Both the position numbers and the translations under genes were made by a program. Of a stretch of 31,392 nucleotides of DNA, positions 8,182-18,351 are shown piece by piece. Under the pieces are notes generated by a model. That model was not told the DNA's origin. It searched no databases and worked only from the letters and a program-made list of their open reading frames with translations. This stretch comes from a virus, in IMG/VR virus record IMGVR_UViG_3300030104_002360, positions 1-31,392 of that record; one strand, written 5' to 3'. Numbering within the stretch: position 1 is the first letter of the stretch; every line of letters starts with the position of its first letter.

Positions 8182-8791
8182 CGTTAAAAGAATAATTGGA
8201 AATGTAGCTCGTAATTTAGGGCTTAACAATCCGTCAGAGCATTTAGAGTCATTCATAGAATGGGCTTTTGAGGCTGAACAAAAAATTGGAAGCTTTAGCA
8301 CCTTTACAGATAAAGAAGCTGCGTTAACTGTTACTACTAACAAGGCTTTATTACCGACAGACTTAATAAAACTAGTCGATGTTAAAAATAGCAATGATGT
8401 TTTAATGGAGCCAACGCAAAAAACTTTTAAAGGTGACGCGTCAGGAGACAAGTATTGGGTCGTTGGTAGTTACATACACTTTGTTAGTATATCGGATGGA
8501 ACTGCTCATATAGCATACAAAGCTTTAGATACGGATTCAGATGGATTTCCTACAATTAAGCAAGGACATGAAGATGCTGTTGCTCAATACATAATGTGGA
8601 GATTCAAATCTATAGAATATTATAATGGTAAAACTGCTAGATATATAGTTAAAGATTTAGAACAAAGATGGTATTGGTTGTGCGCTCAAGCAAGAGGTAA
8701 TGATAATTTACCTTCTGAATCTGAAATGAGAAACATAGCAAAATATTGGAACACTTTAATACCAGAAAGAGAAGATGGCGGAGCAGTCTAA
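8171..8791 (+). CDS. Tail tubular protein (P22 gp4/T7 gp11-like adaptor)
   Basis: This 206-residue protein starts 11 bases before the stop of the IHF-like gene. It has the layout of tail tubular or gateway proteins: an N-terminal helix pair (VKRIIGNVARNLGL, then LESFIEWAFEAEQKIGSF), a LLPTDLIKLVDV strand (the 'lP.D...i..v' core of this family), a beta sandwich with KYWVVGSYIHFVSISDGTAHIAY, and helices ending in YIMWRFKSIEYYNGK and LEQRWYWLCAQARGNDNLPS. In crAss-like phages the gene between the IHF-like and stabilization genes encodes this adaptor, which joins portal/ring layers to the tail. The stop overlaps the next gene by 17 bases. Confidence comes from both the motifs and the gene order. 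Confidence 0.75.
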   Translation: MQISVKRIIGNVARNLGLNNPSEHLESFIEWAFEAEQKIGSFSTFTDKEAALTVTTNKALLPTDLIKLVDVKNSNDVLMEPTQKTFKGDASGDKYWVVGSYIHFVSISDGTAHIAYKALDTDSDGFPTIKQGHEDAVAQYIMWRFKSIEYYNGKTARYIVKDLEQRWYWLCAQARGNDNLPSESEMRNIAKYWNTLIPEREDGGAV

Positions 8792-11700
8792 ACCTAACAC
8801 TTTTGGTAATGGTATGATGACGGACTTAGATCCTGGATACCAACCAAAAGATTCATACTTTACAGGATTAAACATTAGAGTTATAACTAATGGTTATCAA
8901 TCTTATTCTTTAGAAAATATTAAAGGCCCTAAAAGAATTTATGATCTAGACGCAAAAAAAACAGATCCAGAATTTCCCAATCCTAATGCATTTTTAAGTA
9001 GTACTGACAGGTATTTAATACATGGAGCTGTAGTTGTTGATAATTATATAATAACAATAGAATGTCAAAATTCTTCTTCTAGCACTAAAAATTGGAAAAT
9101 AAGAAAATATTTAGTTTCTAGTAATGGGGTTATAACAAACGAACAAGGATTTGGTAGTACTTCTGGACCAGGTGAATTATGGTCAGGATCTAATTTGTTT
9201 AGTTCTGATGCGGGAGAAATAGAGTTAGAATCTATAGTTGAAACAGAAACAATACATAGAATATATGCTACTGATGGTATAGGGGAATTGTTGTCTATTA
9301 ACGTAAAAGACTCAAATTTATCTAGTAAAACTATAACAGACTTTAAAGCTTTTAAACCTAATATTATGGTTCAAGCTAATTTGTCTGGGTATAATGATGT
9401 AGGTGGAGGATTGAAATACGGGTCTTATAGTTATACATATAGATTAGCATCAAGAGGTCAATCTAATTATTCTGACTGGGCACCTATATGTAGACCTATT
9501 AATGTTGTTAATGGTAGTATATCTGGAAACGATAATCTTACTATAAAAGGGGAGACAAGCTCAGAGACATCCAATAAATCTATAAAGCTTTCTATAACAG
9601 GAATATCTACTGAATACGAAGTAATAGAAATTGCATCTATACATTATAGTAGTAAAAATGTTTCTACTATAGAGGTTATAGAAACAGGGTCTGTTAGTTC
9701 TTCTACTTATGAATTAGTTCATAGCGGTTTTGAAACGACTACTGTTGTTTCTGGAGGAATAGCATCTGTAGTGATTAGTAATAAAACTTGGAATACTTGT
9801 AAAACACTTGCGCAAAAAGATAATAAATTATTTGCAGGTAACTTAACAAGCACGCCAATGGATATAAGTATTAAGTCGGCACCTAAAGCAAGTGATGATT
9901 TAGATACATTAACTAGTTATAAGTTAAAATCTTATAAAATCACCGATAGTTCAGAAGGAGACGAAACTTCTAGTGATTACAGTACTTTAATTTTTACTAG
10001 TGATAAATTTCAAACTCATTCTGAAGAGGCTAACCCACACAGACATCAAAACGGTAGTGCTGGACAAAGAATATTTGATCACACAAATCTTAGTAACGAT
10101 AAAAATCACTATAAGTTTTTAGGAAAAAATTTTGGAAGCACAATGAGTCCAACATATTGTCTTGGGGCAGAAACTCCAGGATACAGTCATGATTCTAATA
10201 TTTATGGTTTTAGATTAACTTTTAGTCAAACAGGATATAAAATTAGTGACTCAGCAAATCACACTACATATGCTGGTGCCACTGGAGGAGACTCTAATCA
10301 AGAATATGAAGCAATACCTTATAGCATTGGTGTAGATCAAAATAGCTCTAGCTTTGGTGGAGGGAAGCCAGGTCCACATAACCCTGTTTGGGATTTTAAA
10401 TACAGAAGTTTTAAAAGGGGTGAGTGCTATAGATTTGGTATAGTATTTTATGACTTAAAAGGTGTTCCAGGTTTTGTTCATCATTTAGGTGATATAAAAA
10501 TGCCCGAAGCAATGGATCAAAATTATTACCAATTAGCGCCTCCTGGTAGTGGCGGTAGTGGTTTAGAAGGGAACAAAACTAGGTTAAGTAATGGATCTAC
10601 ATTAACTAGTGCACATATTGACCATATAATACCAGGTTGGCAACCTTTTAGTCAAAAAAAGGGAAATCAAAATCATTATGGTTGGGCGTTAATACCAAAA
10701 ATAGAAATGAGATTGCCTGCTAGTATTACAAGTCAAATATCTGGATATAAAATTGTAAGAGCTGAATTGCAAGACAATGATAAAACTATTATAACTCAAG
10801 GTGTTTTAAATCATTGTGTTGTTCACCACTCTTCTCAAGGTTTAGGCTCTTTAAGAGGTAAAGCTTTACCAAAGCCATGGCCTTATTCTGTTGTAGAATA
10901 TGATGATGCTAGCTATACTAATGCTAACGCTAATCCTTATCAAATTCATAATAACGCATGGACTTTAGATACTCCAGATGTAACTATAGGTGGTAAATCT
11001 TATAATTTTTCTGATGGTGGTTATGACATAAGAAATGTTTGCCCAATTATTATGGGTAATGAACATATGGATATAAACACAATTACTTATGGTACAAGTT
11101 ATAATTATGACACATTAGTTTGGGGTGGTGGAATAGTGTTAAATGATGGTCTTGCAAATGCAAGCTACTCTAGTGGTAATGGAAGTGTAAATATGTATAA
11201 AACAGCTGTTGGTTTTAGATACAGATGGATGACTTTAAATGATGTAGGTCTTACTACAGATGATGAAGATGCTTTAATGATAACACAGCTATTTGCGTCT
11301 AATGGTTCTGGTTTATTTATGTCCTATCATAATATTGATTTTGGTAAAACTGTAGTAAACGGTGAGCAAGTAACTACATCTGAGTCTGGATTAAGTGAAG
11401 TTTTTGAAAATGTAATCCCAGAAAATACAAACTCAAATACAGGTACAGGACTGCAGGCTTATTCTGGTGAAGCAAGTATTACAGCTAATGAACGTCATAG
11501 AGCAGATTACAAAGGAAATGCTGTTACAACAATACTGTTAAAATGCTCATCAACATCTCCTGCTAAAATAGAATATGAAGGCGCATATGATCATGTCGGT
11601 CAGGCTTTAGGATATATTAATAATAGTGGAGGTAGTGATTGGAATAACGGTAAACGTTATAATAATATTAACAGTAAATGGATTTCTGAAATAGTTAGAG

Positions 11701-13280
11701 ATACTAGTTCTGGTTTTGAGCAATATGGTGGATACAATGATTCAGCTATAGAAAACACTAGATTTTATGATTGCAGTAATTATCAAGATAAGTCTGTAAC
11801 ATTATTTGAAATTACTGGTGGTGATACTTTTTGTGATTATTACACATATAAAAATAGATGGCCTAGCGGAGATACAGGAACCCCAGGAGAAAATCCAGAC
11901 CCAAATACAACAGGTTTAGCTTATTATTACAATACAGCTGTACCTTTAGAGTCTCCATACAATACTTCATTAAGATATGGAACTTATTATGGTTCGTCAA
12001 AAATATTAACACAACCAGGAGAAGATAATTATTCTTACAATACAGCTTATAGTCAAGAAACTAACTTGGTTGGCTCCGTCACTAAACCTTTGTATTGGGA
12101 TAATAATAATATATTTAAAAATAAAATTGCTGCATCTAGAACTAAAATACCTGGAGAGCCATTTGATGCATGGACGCAATTTCCTGCAAATGATTTTATA
12201 GAGGTAAATTTACAGCAAGGTAAAGTAACGGATTTAGTAAATTATAAAAATAATTTGTACGCAATACAAGATCAGGGTGTTGCTGTTTTATCCGTAAACC
12301 CTAGAGCTTTAATATCAGGTGAGGGTGCAGCAGCAGACATACAAATTGTTTCTGGTTCTGGTATCGCAATAGAAAGATTTGATTATATAACAAGTAAATA
12401 TGGATCTCAGCATTTTAATAAATCTCTAGTAACCCCTACTGGGTTTTACTTTTTAGATGCACAAAATAGTGAAATTATAAAATTTAATGAGAAAGGCATT
12501 AATCCTTTATCATTAAGTAATCAGTATAAAAGCTACATAACAGGTTTCACTAAAAACAAAGATATACCTGTAAGTTTTAATAACAACCTTGGTAGTTTAA
12601 CTCAAGGTATTTACTCTGGCTACGACAACGAGTTTAGAGAATGTTATTTTACAATAGCAAATTCAGATGATGAAAAAAATAGTTTTGTAATTTCTGATTT
12701 AGACGGAAAGCTTATAACAGAATTAGATTTAAGAGATAAAACTAGGGCTTCCACTAATGGTGGGGTATTTTTTAAAAAATATGTGTCGTATCAAAATAGA
12801 CTTTATGGTATAGGTCATCAAGTTATTTCTGGTACTCAAACACAAATTCATGGATCGACTATCTCGGGTGGTAATACTGCAACTGGATATAATAATGATG
12901 CTATATTTTTATTCAATAGTGATGTGTATCAAAACTTTAATGTTGGGTTTGTAGTAAATGATAATGCTGCAATAAACAAAGTTTTTGATACATCAGAGAT
13001 AATAAGTGATGTAGAAAATACAACAGATAAGTTTGGATCTCACTCCATACAAGATTCAAATGGATTTGTATTTAGCGCTGGAGGTACAGAAGAAAGAATT
13101 AGAGAGGGTATTCATAGAGTTTATTTAAGAAACGAATCAGTCTCGCAAAGAGCTAGAGGAAGCTGGATGAAACACACTATAGCATACTCTCAGGCTCTTA
13201 CTTCTGAATTAATTAATCCAGATGCTGACAAAAAATTCAATATATTTGCAGTAAACACAAGATATAGACAATCAAGATAA
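8775..13280 (+). CDS. Tail stabilization (muzzle-type) protein, 1,501 residues
   Basis: This is the large beta-rich tail protein that follows the tubular protein in crAss-like phages. The N-terminus has the family's opening, FGNGMMTDLDPGYQPKDSYF followed by TGLNIR and LENIKGPKRI (a 'GM..D..p....Y....N.r' pattern). The rest is rich in Ser, Asn, Gly, Thr and Tyr, with many short predicted beta strands. Around residues 1150-1340 there is a propeller-like region (VTDLVNYKNNLYAIQDQG, then TGFYFLDAQNSEIIKF). The last 50 residues contain RARGSWMKHTIAYS. Length and position match the protein thought to form the tail nozzle and guide DNA exit. I see no enzymatic motif. The start lies 17 bases inside the previous gene. 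Confidence 0.8.
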   Translation: MAEQSKPNTFGNGMMTDLDPGYQPKDSYFTGLNIRVITNGYQSYSLENIKGPKRIYDLDAKKTDPEFPNPNAFLSSTDRYLIHGAVVVDNYIITIECQNSSSSTKNWKIRKYLVSSNGVITNEQGFGSTSGPGELWSGSNLFSSDAGEIELESIVETETIHRIYATDGIGELLSINVKDSNLSSKTITDFKAFKPNIMVQANLSGYNDVGGGLKYGSYSYTYRLASRGQSNYSDWAPICRPINVVNGSISGNDNLTIKGETSSETSNKSIKLSITGISTEYEVIEIASIHYSSKNVSTIEVIETGSVSSSTYELVHSGFETTTVVSGGIASVVISNKTWNTCKTLAQKDNKLFAGNLTSTPMDISIKSAPKASDDLDTLTSYKLKSYKITDSSEGDETSSDYSTLIFTSDKFQTHSEEANPHRHQNGSAGQRIFDHTNLSNDKNHYKFLGKNFGSTMSPTYCLGAETPGYSHDSNIYGFRLTFSQTGYKISDSANHTTYAGATGGDSNQEYEAIPYSIGVDQNSSSFGGGKPGPHNPVWDFKYRSFKRGECYRFGIVFYDLKGVPGFVHHLGDIKMPEAMDQNYYQLAPPGSGGSGLEGNKTRLSNGSTLTSAHIDHIIPGWQPFSQKKGNQNHYGWALIPKIEMRLPASITSQISGYKIVRAELQDNDKTIITQGVLNHCVVHHSSQGLGSLRGKALPKPWPYSVVEYDDASYTNANANPYQIHNNAWTLDTPDVTIGGKSYNFSDGGYDIRNVCPIIMGNEHMDINTITYGTSYNYDTLVWGGGIVLNDGLANASYSSGNGSVNMYKTAVGFRYRWMTLNDVGLTTDDEDALMITQLFASNGSGLFMSYHNIDFGKTVVNGEQVTTSESGLSEVFENVIPENTNSNTGTGLQAYSGEASITANERHRADYKGNAVTTILLKCSSTSPAKIEYEGAYDHVGQALGYINNSGGSDWNNGKRYNNINSKWISEIVRDTSSGFEQYGGYNDSAIENTRFYDCSNYQDKSVTLFEITGGDTFCDYYTYKNRWPSGDTGTPGENPDPNTTGLAYYYNTAVPLESPYNTSLRYGTYYGSSKILTQPGEDNYSYNTAYSQETNLVGSVTKPLYWDNNNIFKNKIAASRTKIPGEPFDAWTQFPANDFIEVNLQQGKVTDLVNYKNNLYAIQDQGVAVLSVNPRALISGEGAAADIQIVSGSGIAIERFDYITSKYGSQHFNKSLVTPTGFYFLDAQNSEIIKFNEKGINPLSLSNQYKSYITGFTKNKDIPVSFNNNLGSLTQGIYSGYDNEFRECYFTIANSDDEKNSFVISDLDGKLITELDLRDKTRASTNGGVFFKKYVSYQNRLYGIGHQVISGTQTQIHGSTISGGNTATGYNNDAIFLFNSDVYQNFNVGFVVNDNAAINKVFDTSEIISDVENTTDKFGSHSIQDSNGFVFSAGGTEERIREGIHRVYLRNESVSQRARGSWMKHTIAYSQALTSELINPDADKKFNIFAVNTRYRQSR

Positions 13281-13284
13281 TATT

Positions 13285-13818
13285 ATGCCAGAAAATTTAT
13301 ACGGCTCTTTATTGCCACAAAATAATAGTATTTACAATACAGGAGAAACAGCATTGCAAAGTGACGCAATATCAGGTCAAATTTTTGGAGGCACAGCTAG
13401 CCAACAAGAAGAAGCTGCTGGTTTAATGGGTAATAGTGGAGGTGGATTAAATGTTGGTAGTGCTATTAACCTGGGGTTGGCTACTGCAGATCAATTAATT
13501 CCTGGAGCATCAAGTAATCCTTATCTAAATGCAGCTAAAAACAATCCTTTAATGAAGGCTGGATTAAAAACAATGAATCCTTTTATTATAGGTGCTGGTT
13601 TAGTTACTACTGTTGCTATGGGAGGTAGGGAAAAGAAAAAGCAAGAGATGATAGATAAACAAGCAGACATTAACAATCAAAATAAACAAGTTTTAGCTGA
13701 GGGCATGCAATCAAAAAAACAAGAAGTTTCTGATTTTTACGCAGGCCAAAGAAAGGCTGCTGGTAATGCTTACGGTGTAGGTGATATAGATAATTTTTTA
13801 ATTAAAAACAGAGTATAG
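13285..13818 (+). CDS. Small Gly/Ala-rich internal virion protein, putative
   Basis: This 177-residue protein begins four bases after the stabilization gene and leads the run of likely ejected proteins. The first 90 residues are rich in Gly, Ala, Asn and Gln with low complexity. Residues 97-113 (NPFIIGAGLVTTVAMGG) form one hydrophobic stretch that could insert in a membrane. A charged helix follows (REKKKQEMIDKQADINNQNK), and the end is YGVGDIDNFLIKNRV. This layout resembles small ejection or pilot proteins of podoviruses such as P22 gp7, though I see no specific homology. The gene ends with TAG, and the next ATG follows two bases later. It may be co-packaged with the 854- and 653-residue proteins. 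Confidence 0.6.
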   Translation: MPENLYGSLLPQNNSIYNTGETALQSDAISGQIFGGTASQQEEAAGLMGNSGGGLNVGSAINLGLATADQLIPGASSNPYLNAAKNNPLMKAGLKTMNPFIIGAGLVTTVAMGGREKKKQEMIDKQADINNQNKQVLAEGMQSKKQEVSDFYAGQRKAAGNAYGVGDIDNFLIKNRV

Positions 13819-13820
13819 TC

Positions 13821-16385
13821 ATGAGTTTACCAGCAATACCAGTAGGAGGTAAATACCTAAGTAAAAGTCAAATAAATAAAAATAGAGACTTATTTTTAAA
13901 AGAGCCAGGAGTTGCTAAAAGAATAAGTCAACTATCTAAATCTTTAGGTGTTAGTCCTGAAGAAATACTTTTTGTTTTTGAAAAAGAAACTGCAGGTAGT
14001 TTTTCTCCGTCTCAGAAAAATTTAGGAGGAGGAAATGCTGTAGGTTTAATTCAGTTTTTAGATACAGATGATGACGCAGGAAAAGGCGGTAAAACTATAA
14101 ACGGTAAATTTTACAAGCATTCTGACTTAGAAAAAATGTCAACACTAGAACAGATAGATGTTGTTGATGAATATTTTAAAGAAAATTTTACATCTAAAAA
14201 TGGTATACCAGGACAGCTATATTTATCTATTAGTAGACCAGCTTCAGTAGGTGCAGATCCAAATGATATAGCATACGCTGCAGGAAGTGCAGAAGCAAAT
14301 CAAAACTCAGGATGGCAAAATTCTAATGGAGCTGTTACTGTTGGGTCTTTGATGAAGTTTGGAAGTAAACCAGAATTTGCTGATTGGGTTCCTGAACCAG
14401 AGAAACCATATGATGTTAAAAAATCAAGCGCTGGTGAAGCTTTAGATTTAATAAGAAAAATAGGTGATTACAACGTAAAATATAATATACCTGCTGTAGT
14501 TGATGGTGACAACACATATTTTATGGGTAGTTCATTAACATATAAAACAGAATCTAGATTACCTGTTGAAGAAAGAGAAGACATTAAACAAAAATTGTTA
14601 GAATATTCTCAAAATTTTACAGAGGATCTTTCTTATAGATTTATGGATTCTGGTGGTGATAAGAAAAGAGGTACAAAATACTTAGATGGAGTAAAAGAAT
14701 TATTAGGTTTAAATGAATTAGATTCAAGTAATCCTGATGATCAACTTAAATTACAGAACACTGCTTTATATGTAAATAAATTAATTAGAGATCCTGAGTT
14801 CAAATCATTAGCTATAGAAAATCATCCAGATGATCGTAAAGGTGAAAACTTTACTGACATGCTTGAAGATAGGTCTTTTGATTTGGATAAAGTTTGGGGT
14901 GGTTTAGGCGCTCCTAAATTAGGCCCTCAATATAGAGGTCCATATAAAGGCCCAAAATTCGCAGATTATAAACAGCAATTAATTGATGAGTTAAAAAATA
15001 ACGAATACGTTAGAGAAAATTTTAGACAAACTAAAAGATACGATTCTAATTTTTATCCTGTATATGATGGTGAAAAAGGAGATATTGACTATAAAAACAT
15101 ACAGAATTGGACTAGTAGTATTTCTGAGAAAATTAAAAATGACAAAGTTCCTTTATTAGAAGATACACCTTTAACTCCAGAAGTACAGAAAAAAGAAACT
15201 GTTTTAACTGAAATACTTGAAGAAGAATCTAAAACATCTTTATTGGATTTAGATAGTGAATTAGAATTTGATAAAGAAGCTTTAAATAATTTAGAAAATT
15301 TAGATCTTGAAGATGACGATACTGAAGAAGAGGAAGAATCTATGGAATCTTTGGGGCTCAACGAAGATGGCTCTCCTAAAGTTAAAACCTCTAATAAAAA
15401 AACTGAAACTTTTAATGATGCAATGGGTAATGATAATGCCGCATTTGAAGAAACGTTTTTAGACAAGATAGGTGGTGTATCTTCATTAATAGGTTTAGCG
15501 ACTGGTGTTGTAGGCTTAGGTCAGGCTCTTAAAGAAGTAGATATACCTAAAGACCCAAAGCTTGGCCCTGCATTTCAACAAAGATTAGAAGAGTCTAAAC
15601 GAATGGCTCAACAAGGTTTAACACCTTCTGAATTAGCTAAAGCTCATAATGAGTTAGACTCATCTTACGCTACAGGTATAGAAAACATTGTTAGGGGTTC
15701 TGCTGGTAATAGAGCTCAGTTTATGGCTGGGCTTGGTGGTCTTGATGTTGCACGTCAATCTGCATTAATGGACATTGCAGTAGCAGATGCGCAAATGCAA
15801 AGACAGAACCAAGAAAAGTATGATGGTATGATGATGATGAATGAGCAATATGAAGCTGCTAGAGAATCTAAATACAACAATGCTAAGTTTGAGCAAGACA
15901 TGATGAATAAACAAGCAGGAGCTGCTCTTGCTGGATCTGCACTAAGTATGGTTGCTGAGTCTATTGGAGATAGACAATTAAACCAACTTAGAAAAATGCA
16001 GACACAGAAAATGATGAGAGACATGGGTTATGTCCCTGACTCAAAAGGTAATTCTGCTCAAGATAAATTGGGTACAGATAAAGACGGAAATGATTTGCTT
16101 TCAGATATAAATTCTCTTACATCTGAAGGCTCTCAAAGAACTGGCTTAATAGAGGGTATAAAAAATAAGTTAAATTTTAAAAAGCAACAAAAAAATAACG
16201 ATCCAATAAGCTTACCTTCTATAAATTATACAGCACCAGCTAATACAGGTTTAATTGACACAAGAGATCAATTAAATAAAAACTTACAAGAATCAGAAAA
16301 ATCATTAGCAAATCAATTAAAACAACAACAATTATATAATCAGCAAAGTTTTCAAACTTTTGATCCTTGGTTAAATTTAAAATAA
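13821..16385 (+). CDS. Internal virion protein with N-terminal lytic transglycosylase domain
   Basis: This 854-residue protein probably digests peptidoglycan during DNA entry. Residues 45-80 carry the transglycosylase pattern: FEKETAGSFSPSQKN, where Glu56 aligns with the catalytic Glu of 'FESgGtFSPs..N', followed by AVGLIQFLD, the 'A.GL.QF' motif. Residues 80-350 complete a lysozyme-like region plus unrecognised sequence. Residues 455-530 are acidic and low in complexity. Residues 550-570 (VSSLIGLATGVVGLGQAL) are hydrophobic. The segment from about 580 to 740 is helical and rich in Ala, Met and Gln (RGSAGNRAQFMAGLGG, then MMMMNEQYEAARE), a pattern seen in phage internal core proteins. The C-terminus is Gln/Asn-rich. 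The enzyme assignment is good; virion packaging is inferred from position. Confidence 0.74.
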   Translation: MSLPAIPVGGKYLSKSQINKNRDLFLKEPGVAKRISQLSKSLGVSPEEILFVFEKETAGSFSPSQKNLGGGNAVGLIQFLDTDDDAGKGGKTINGKFYKHSDLEKMSTLEQIDVVDEYFKENFTSKNGIPGQLYLSISRPASVGADPNDIAYAAGSAEANQNSGWQNSNGAVTVGSLMKFGSKPEFADWVPEPEKPYDVKKSSAGEALDLIRKIGDYNVKYNIPAVVDGDNTYFMGSSLTYKTESRLPVEEREDIKQKLLEYSQNFTEDLSYRFMDSGGDKKRGTKYLDGVKELLGLNELDSSNPDDQLKLQNTALYVNKLIRDPEFKSLAIENHPDDRKGENFTDMLEDRSFDLDKVWGGLGAPKLGPQYRGPYKGPKFADYKQQLIDELKNNEYVRENFRQTKRYDSNFYPVYDGEKGDIDYKNIQNWTSSISEKIKNDKVPLLEDTPLTPEVQKKETVLTEILEEESKTSLLDLDSELEFDKEALNNLENLDLEDDDTEEEEESMESLGLNEDGSPKVKTSNKKTETFNDAMGNDNAAFEETFLDKIGGVSSLIGLATGVVGLGQALKEVDIPKDPKLGPAFQQRLEESKRMAQQGLTPSELAKAHNELDSSYATGIENIVRGSAGNRAQFMAGLGGLDVARQSALMDIAVADAQMQRQNQEKYDGMMMMNEQYEAARESKYNNAKFEQDMMNKQAGAALAGSALSMVAESIGDRQLNQLRKMQTQKMMRDMGYVPDSKGNSAQDKLGTDKDGNDLLSDINSLTSEGSQRTGLIEGIKNKLNFKKQQKNNDPISLPSINYTAPANTGLIDTRDQLNKNLQESEKSLANQLKQQQLYNQQSFQTFDPWLNLK

Positions 16386-16386
16386 T

Positions 16387-18348
16387 ATGGCTATAGACTA
16401 CGGAGCTATGCAAGCTCTAACACAAATATTTCAAGGAACATCTCAAGCAAGAAGAGCAAGAAGACAGGAAGTCGCTCAATTGCAAAACGAGATGTACCAA
16501 ATGGAGCAAAGAGAATTGCAAAACGCAAATCTTGTTGCTAGCGAGCAGGCTACAATAGAAAAGTCTAGACAAGATTACTTAAAAACTGTTCATAACATCC
16601 CTCACATGAGGGATTACGTCAACAACTTTTTTGACGAAAAGTCTGCTGAATTTAAAGGTATACTTAAAGAATATAATGGTAGATATTCTAGCGCTATGTC
16701 TAGTGGTAAAGTTTTAGACTTTAGAGATGGTATTATGGCAGATTTACAAAGAACAGATAAATATCAAAAAGCTGTTAGGTCTGCTTCTGCGTTAGCAAAT
16801 TTTGATGCATACGAAGTAGGTAAAGACGGTAGAGGTGTTTCTACAAAAGGATTATTATCTGAAAGAGATAGAGAGCGTAGAGCTGCGTACTTAAGAGGTG
16901 AGTTAGATGAGTTTTCTCTAACTGGCTTAAGAACTGAATATGATGCAGTAGAGGCTGCAGATCATTATCAAGGAACTAAACCTGACTTTGATGAGATATA
17001 TAGTCAACAATATCAGGCTGTAGTACATAACTATATGACTGAAACTGGAGATAGAGATTGGTCTGCTTTACAAAAATGGGCAGACACAGACTTTGATGGT
17101 AATACACAAGAAGCTTTAAAAGCCTGGGCTAAAAGAGATATGGGTATGGCTGGTGCTTACGATCAAAACATGAAAGGTACAAAAGAAATTCCTGTTATTG
17201 AGCAAGAAGCTAGAATGAGGAACATTTTAGACACTACTTACGATAATAAATATAAAGCAATTGATGGCATGGACTTTATTATAAGTCAGCCAGCCATGCA
17301 ACAAATGGGAGTAAGTTTAACAGGTATAGAAAAAAAGGGTGATGTACAGCTTTATAGTAAGGGTGTTTTTACTGATTTTCCAGAATCTGTTTTACAAGAA
17401 ATAATAAAACAACGCGGGGCAATAAATGGAATAAAAAGTAACGGAGATGGATCTTATGAGCTTGCTAATATAAAAAATTGTTTTGACGCTAATGGTGCTT
17501 ATGTTGATGGAGCAGAAGCTATTGATAAACATACAAATATGAATTTTGCTGGTATGTATGTAGCAACTAAAGCTGTGTTTGAAATAGAAGGTCCTAACGG
17601 TGAAATAATTAAAAAAGAACAACTAGTTGGAGATACAAGAGATAAAGATTTAAGAAAATCATTAGAAAAACAGTGGGGAGTAAAATATGAAAACATAAAA
17701 ATGGTTCCTACTTTTGTTGCTACATTTGAACACGACAACACTTTAGGTGCTGGATTTGAAGATATGAGATGGTGGGATAAACAAGTTCATATGCAAATAA
17801 ATCCTAAAAGCGGAATGCTAGAAAGAATTATGGATAATACAGGCGTAGAAGAAAGCCTTCAAGCATCACAAAAAAGTGAACAGGTTGTTAATAAGATGCA
17901 AAAATCTAAACAAGAAGAAATACAAAATCATTTAGATTCTAGAAGAGATCAGCAGATGAAACCTGCAAATGAAATATATAATACTCAACAAACAAGTGAC
18001 GGTGAAGCTGTAACTATGACGTTTATGGATGATTATATAACATCATATGCAGATGTTAATTCTTCTGATAAAGCTAAAAAGAATCACTCAATATTAATGT
18101 CTATGGCGTCTCTTAGTGCTATAGATAATAATGACGGTGATTACCCTGGGCAAGTTAAAGCATACTACAGTGCTTTTGATGGGCTGCTAAATGGATCAAG
18201 CAATAACGCAATTAAGTTCCAAAAAGCAGTAGAAGGTGGTAATAGAAAAACTATCTTTGAACTTGTAAATTCAATGTTTAAGAATGTTAGCTTCGATTCT
18301 GAAAAAGCTGAAAGTTTAACTCAGACTTGGTCTAATTATAGAAAATAA
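16387..18348 (+). CDS. Putative cargo/internal virion protein, unrecognised
   Basis: This 653-residue protein starts one base after the transglycosylase gene and ends three bases before the giant gene. The first 80 residues are helical and charged (RRARRQEVAQLQNEMYQMEQ), suggesting a coiled coil. The centre is mixed alpha/beta, including GDRDWSALQKWADTDFDGN (Asp-rich, but not a convincing EF-hand) and a pair of strands around AVFEIEGPNGEIIKKEQLVG. The last 150 residues are helical and polar. I recognise no enzyme motif and no membrane segment. In crAss-like phages, packaged cargo proteins are encoded next to the virion RNA polymerase, and this gene's position suggests the same role, for instance as a partner or chaperone of the giant protein. 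That role is inference only. Confidence 0.58.
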   Translation: MAIDYGAMQALTQIFQGTSQARRARRQEVAQLQNEMYQMEQRELQNANLVASEQATIEKSRQDYLKTVHNIPHMRDYVNNFFDEKSAEFKGILKEYNGRYSSAMSSGKVLDFRDGIMADLQRTDKYQKAVRSASALANFDAYEVGKDGRGVSTKGLLSERDRERRAAYLRGELDEFSLTGLRTEYDAVEAADHYQGTKPDFDEIYSQQYQAVVHNYMTETGDRDWSALQKWADTDFDGNTQEALKAWAKRDMGMAGAYDQNMKGTKEIPVIEQEARMRNILDTTYDNKYKAIDGMDFIISQPAMQQMGVSLTGIEKKGDVQLYSKGVFTDFPESVLQEIIKQRGAINGIKSNGDGSYELANIKNCFDANGAYVDGAEAIDKHTNMNFAGMYVATKAVFEIEGPNGEIIKKEQLVGDTRDKDLRKSLEKQWGVKYENIKMVPTFVATFEHDNTLGAGFEDMRWWDKQVHMQINPKSGMLERIMDNTGVEESLQASQKSEQVVNKMQKSKQEEIQNHLDSRRDQQMKPANEIYNTQQTSDGEAVTMTFMDDYITSYADVNSSDKAKKNHSILMSMASLSAIDNNDGDYPGQVKAYYSAFDGLLNGSSNNAIKFQKAVEGGNRKTIFELVNSMFKNVSFDSEKAESLTQTWSNYRK

Positions 18349-18351
18349 TAA

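Noticed and set aside
15089-15466. Minus-strand Ser-rich open frame
   Set aside because: It is the antisense shadow of the acidic part of the 854-residue protein.
17070-17110. EF-hand-like calcium site in the 653-residue protein (DTDFDGN)
   Set aside because: The Asp spacing does not complete a 12-residue EF loop with a closing Glu, and the surrounding sequence does not fit paired helices.
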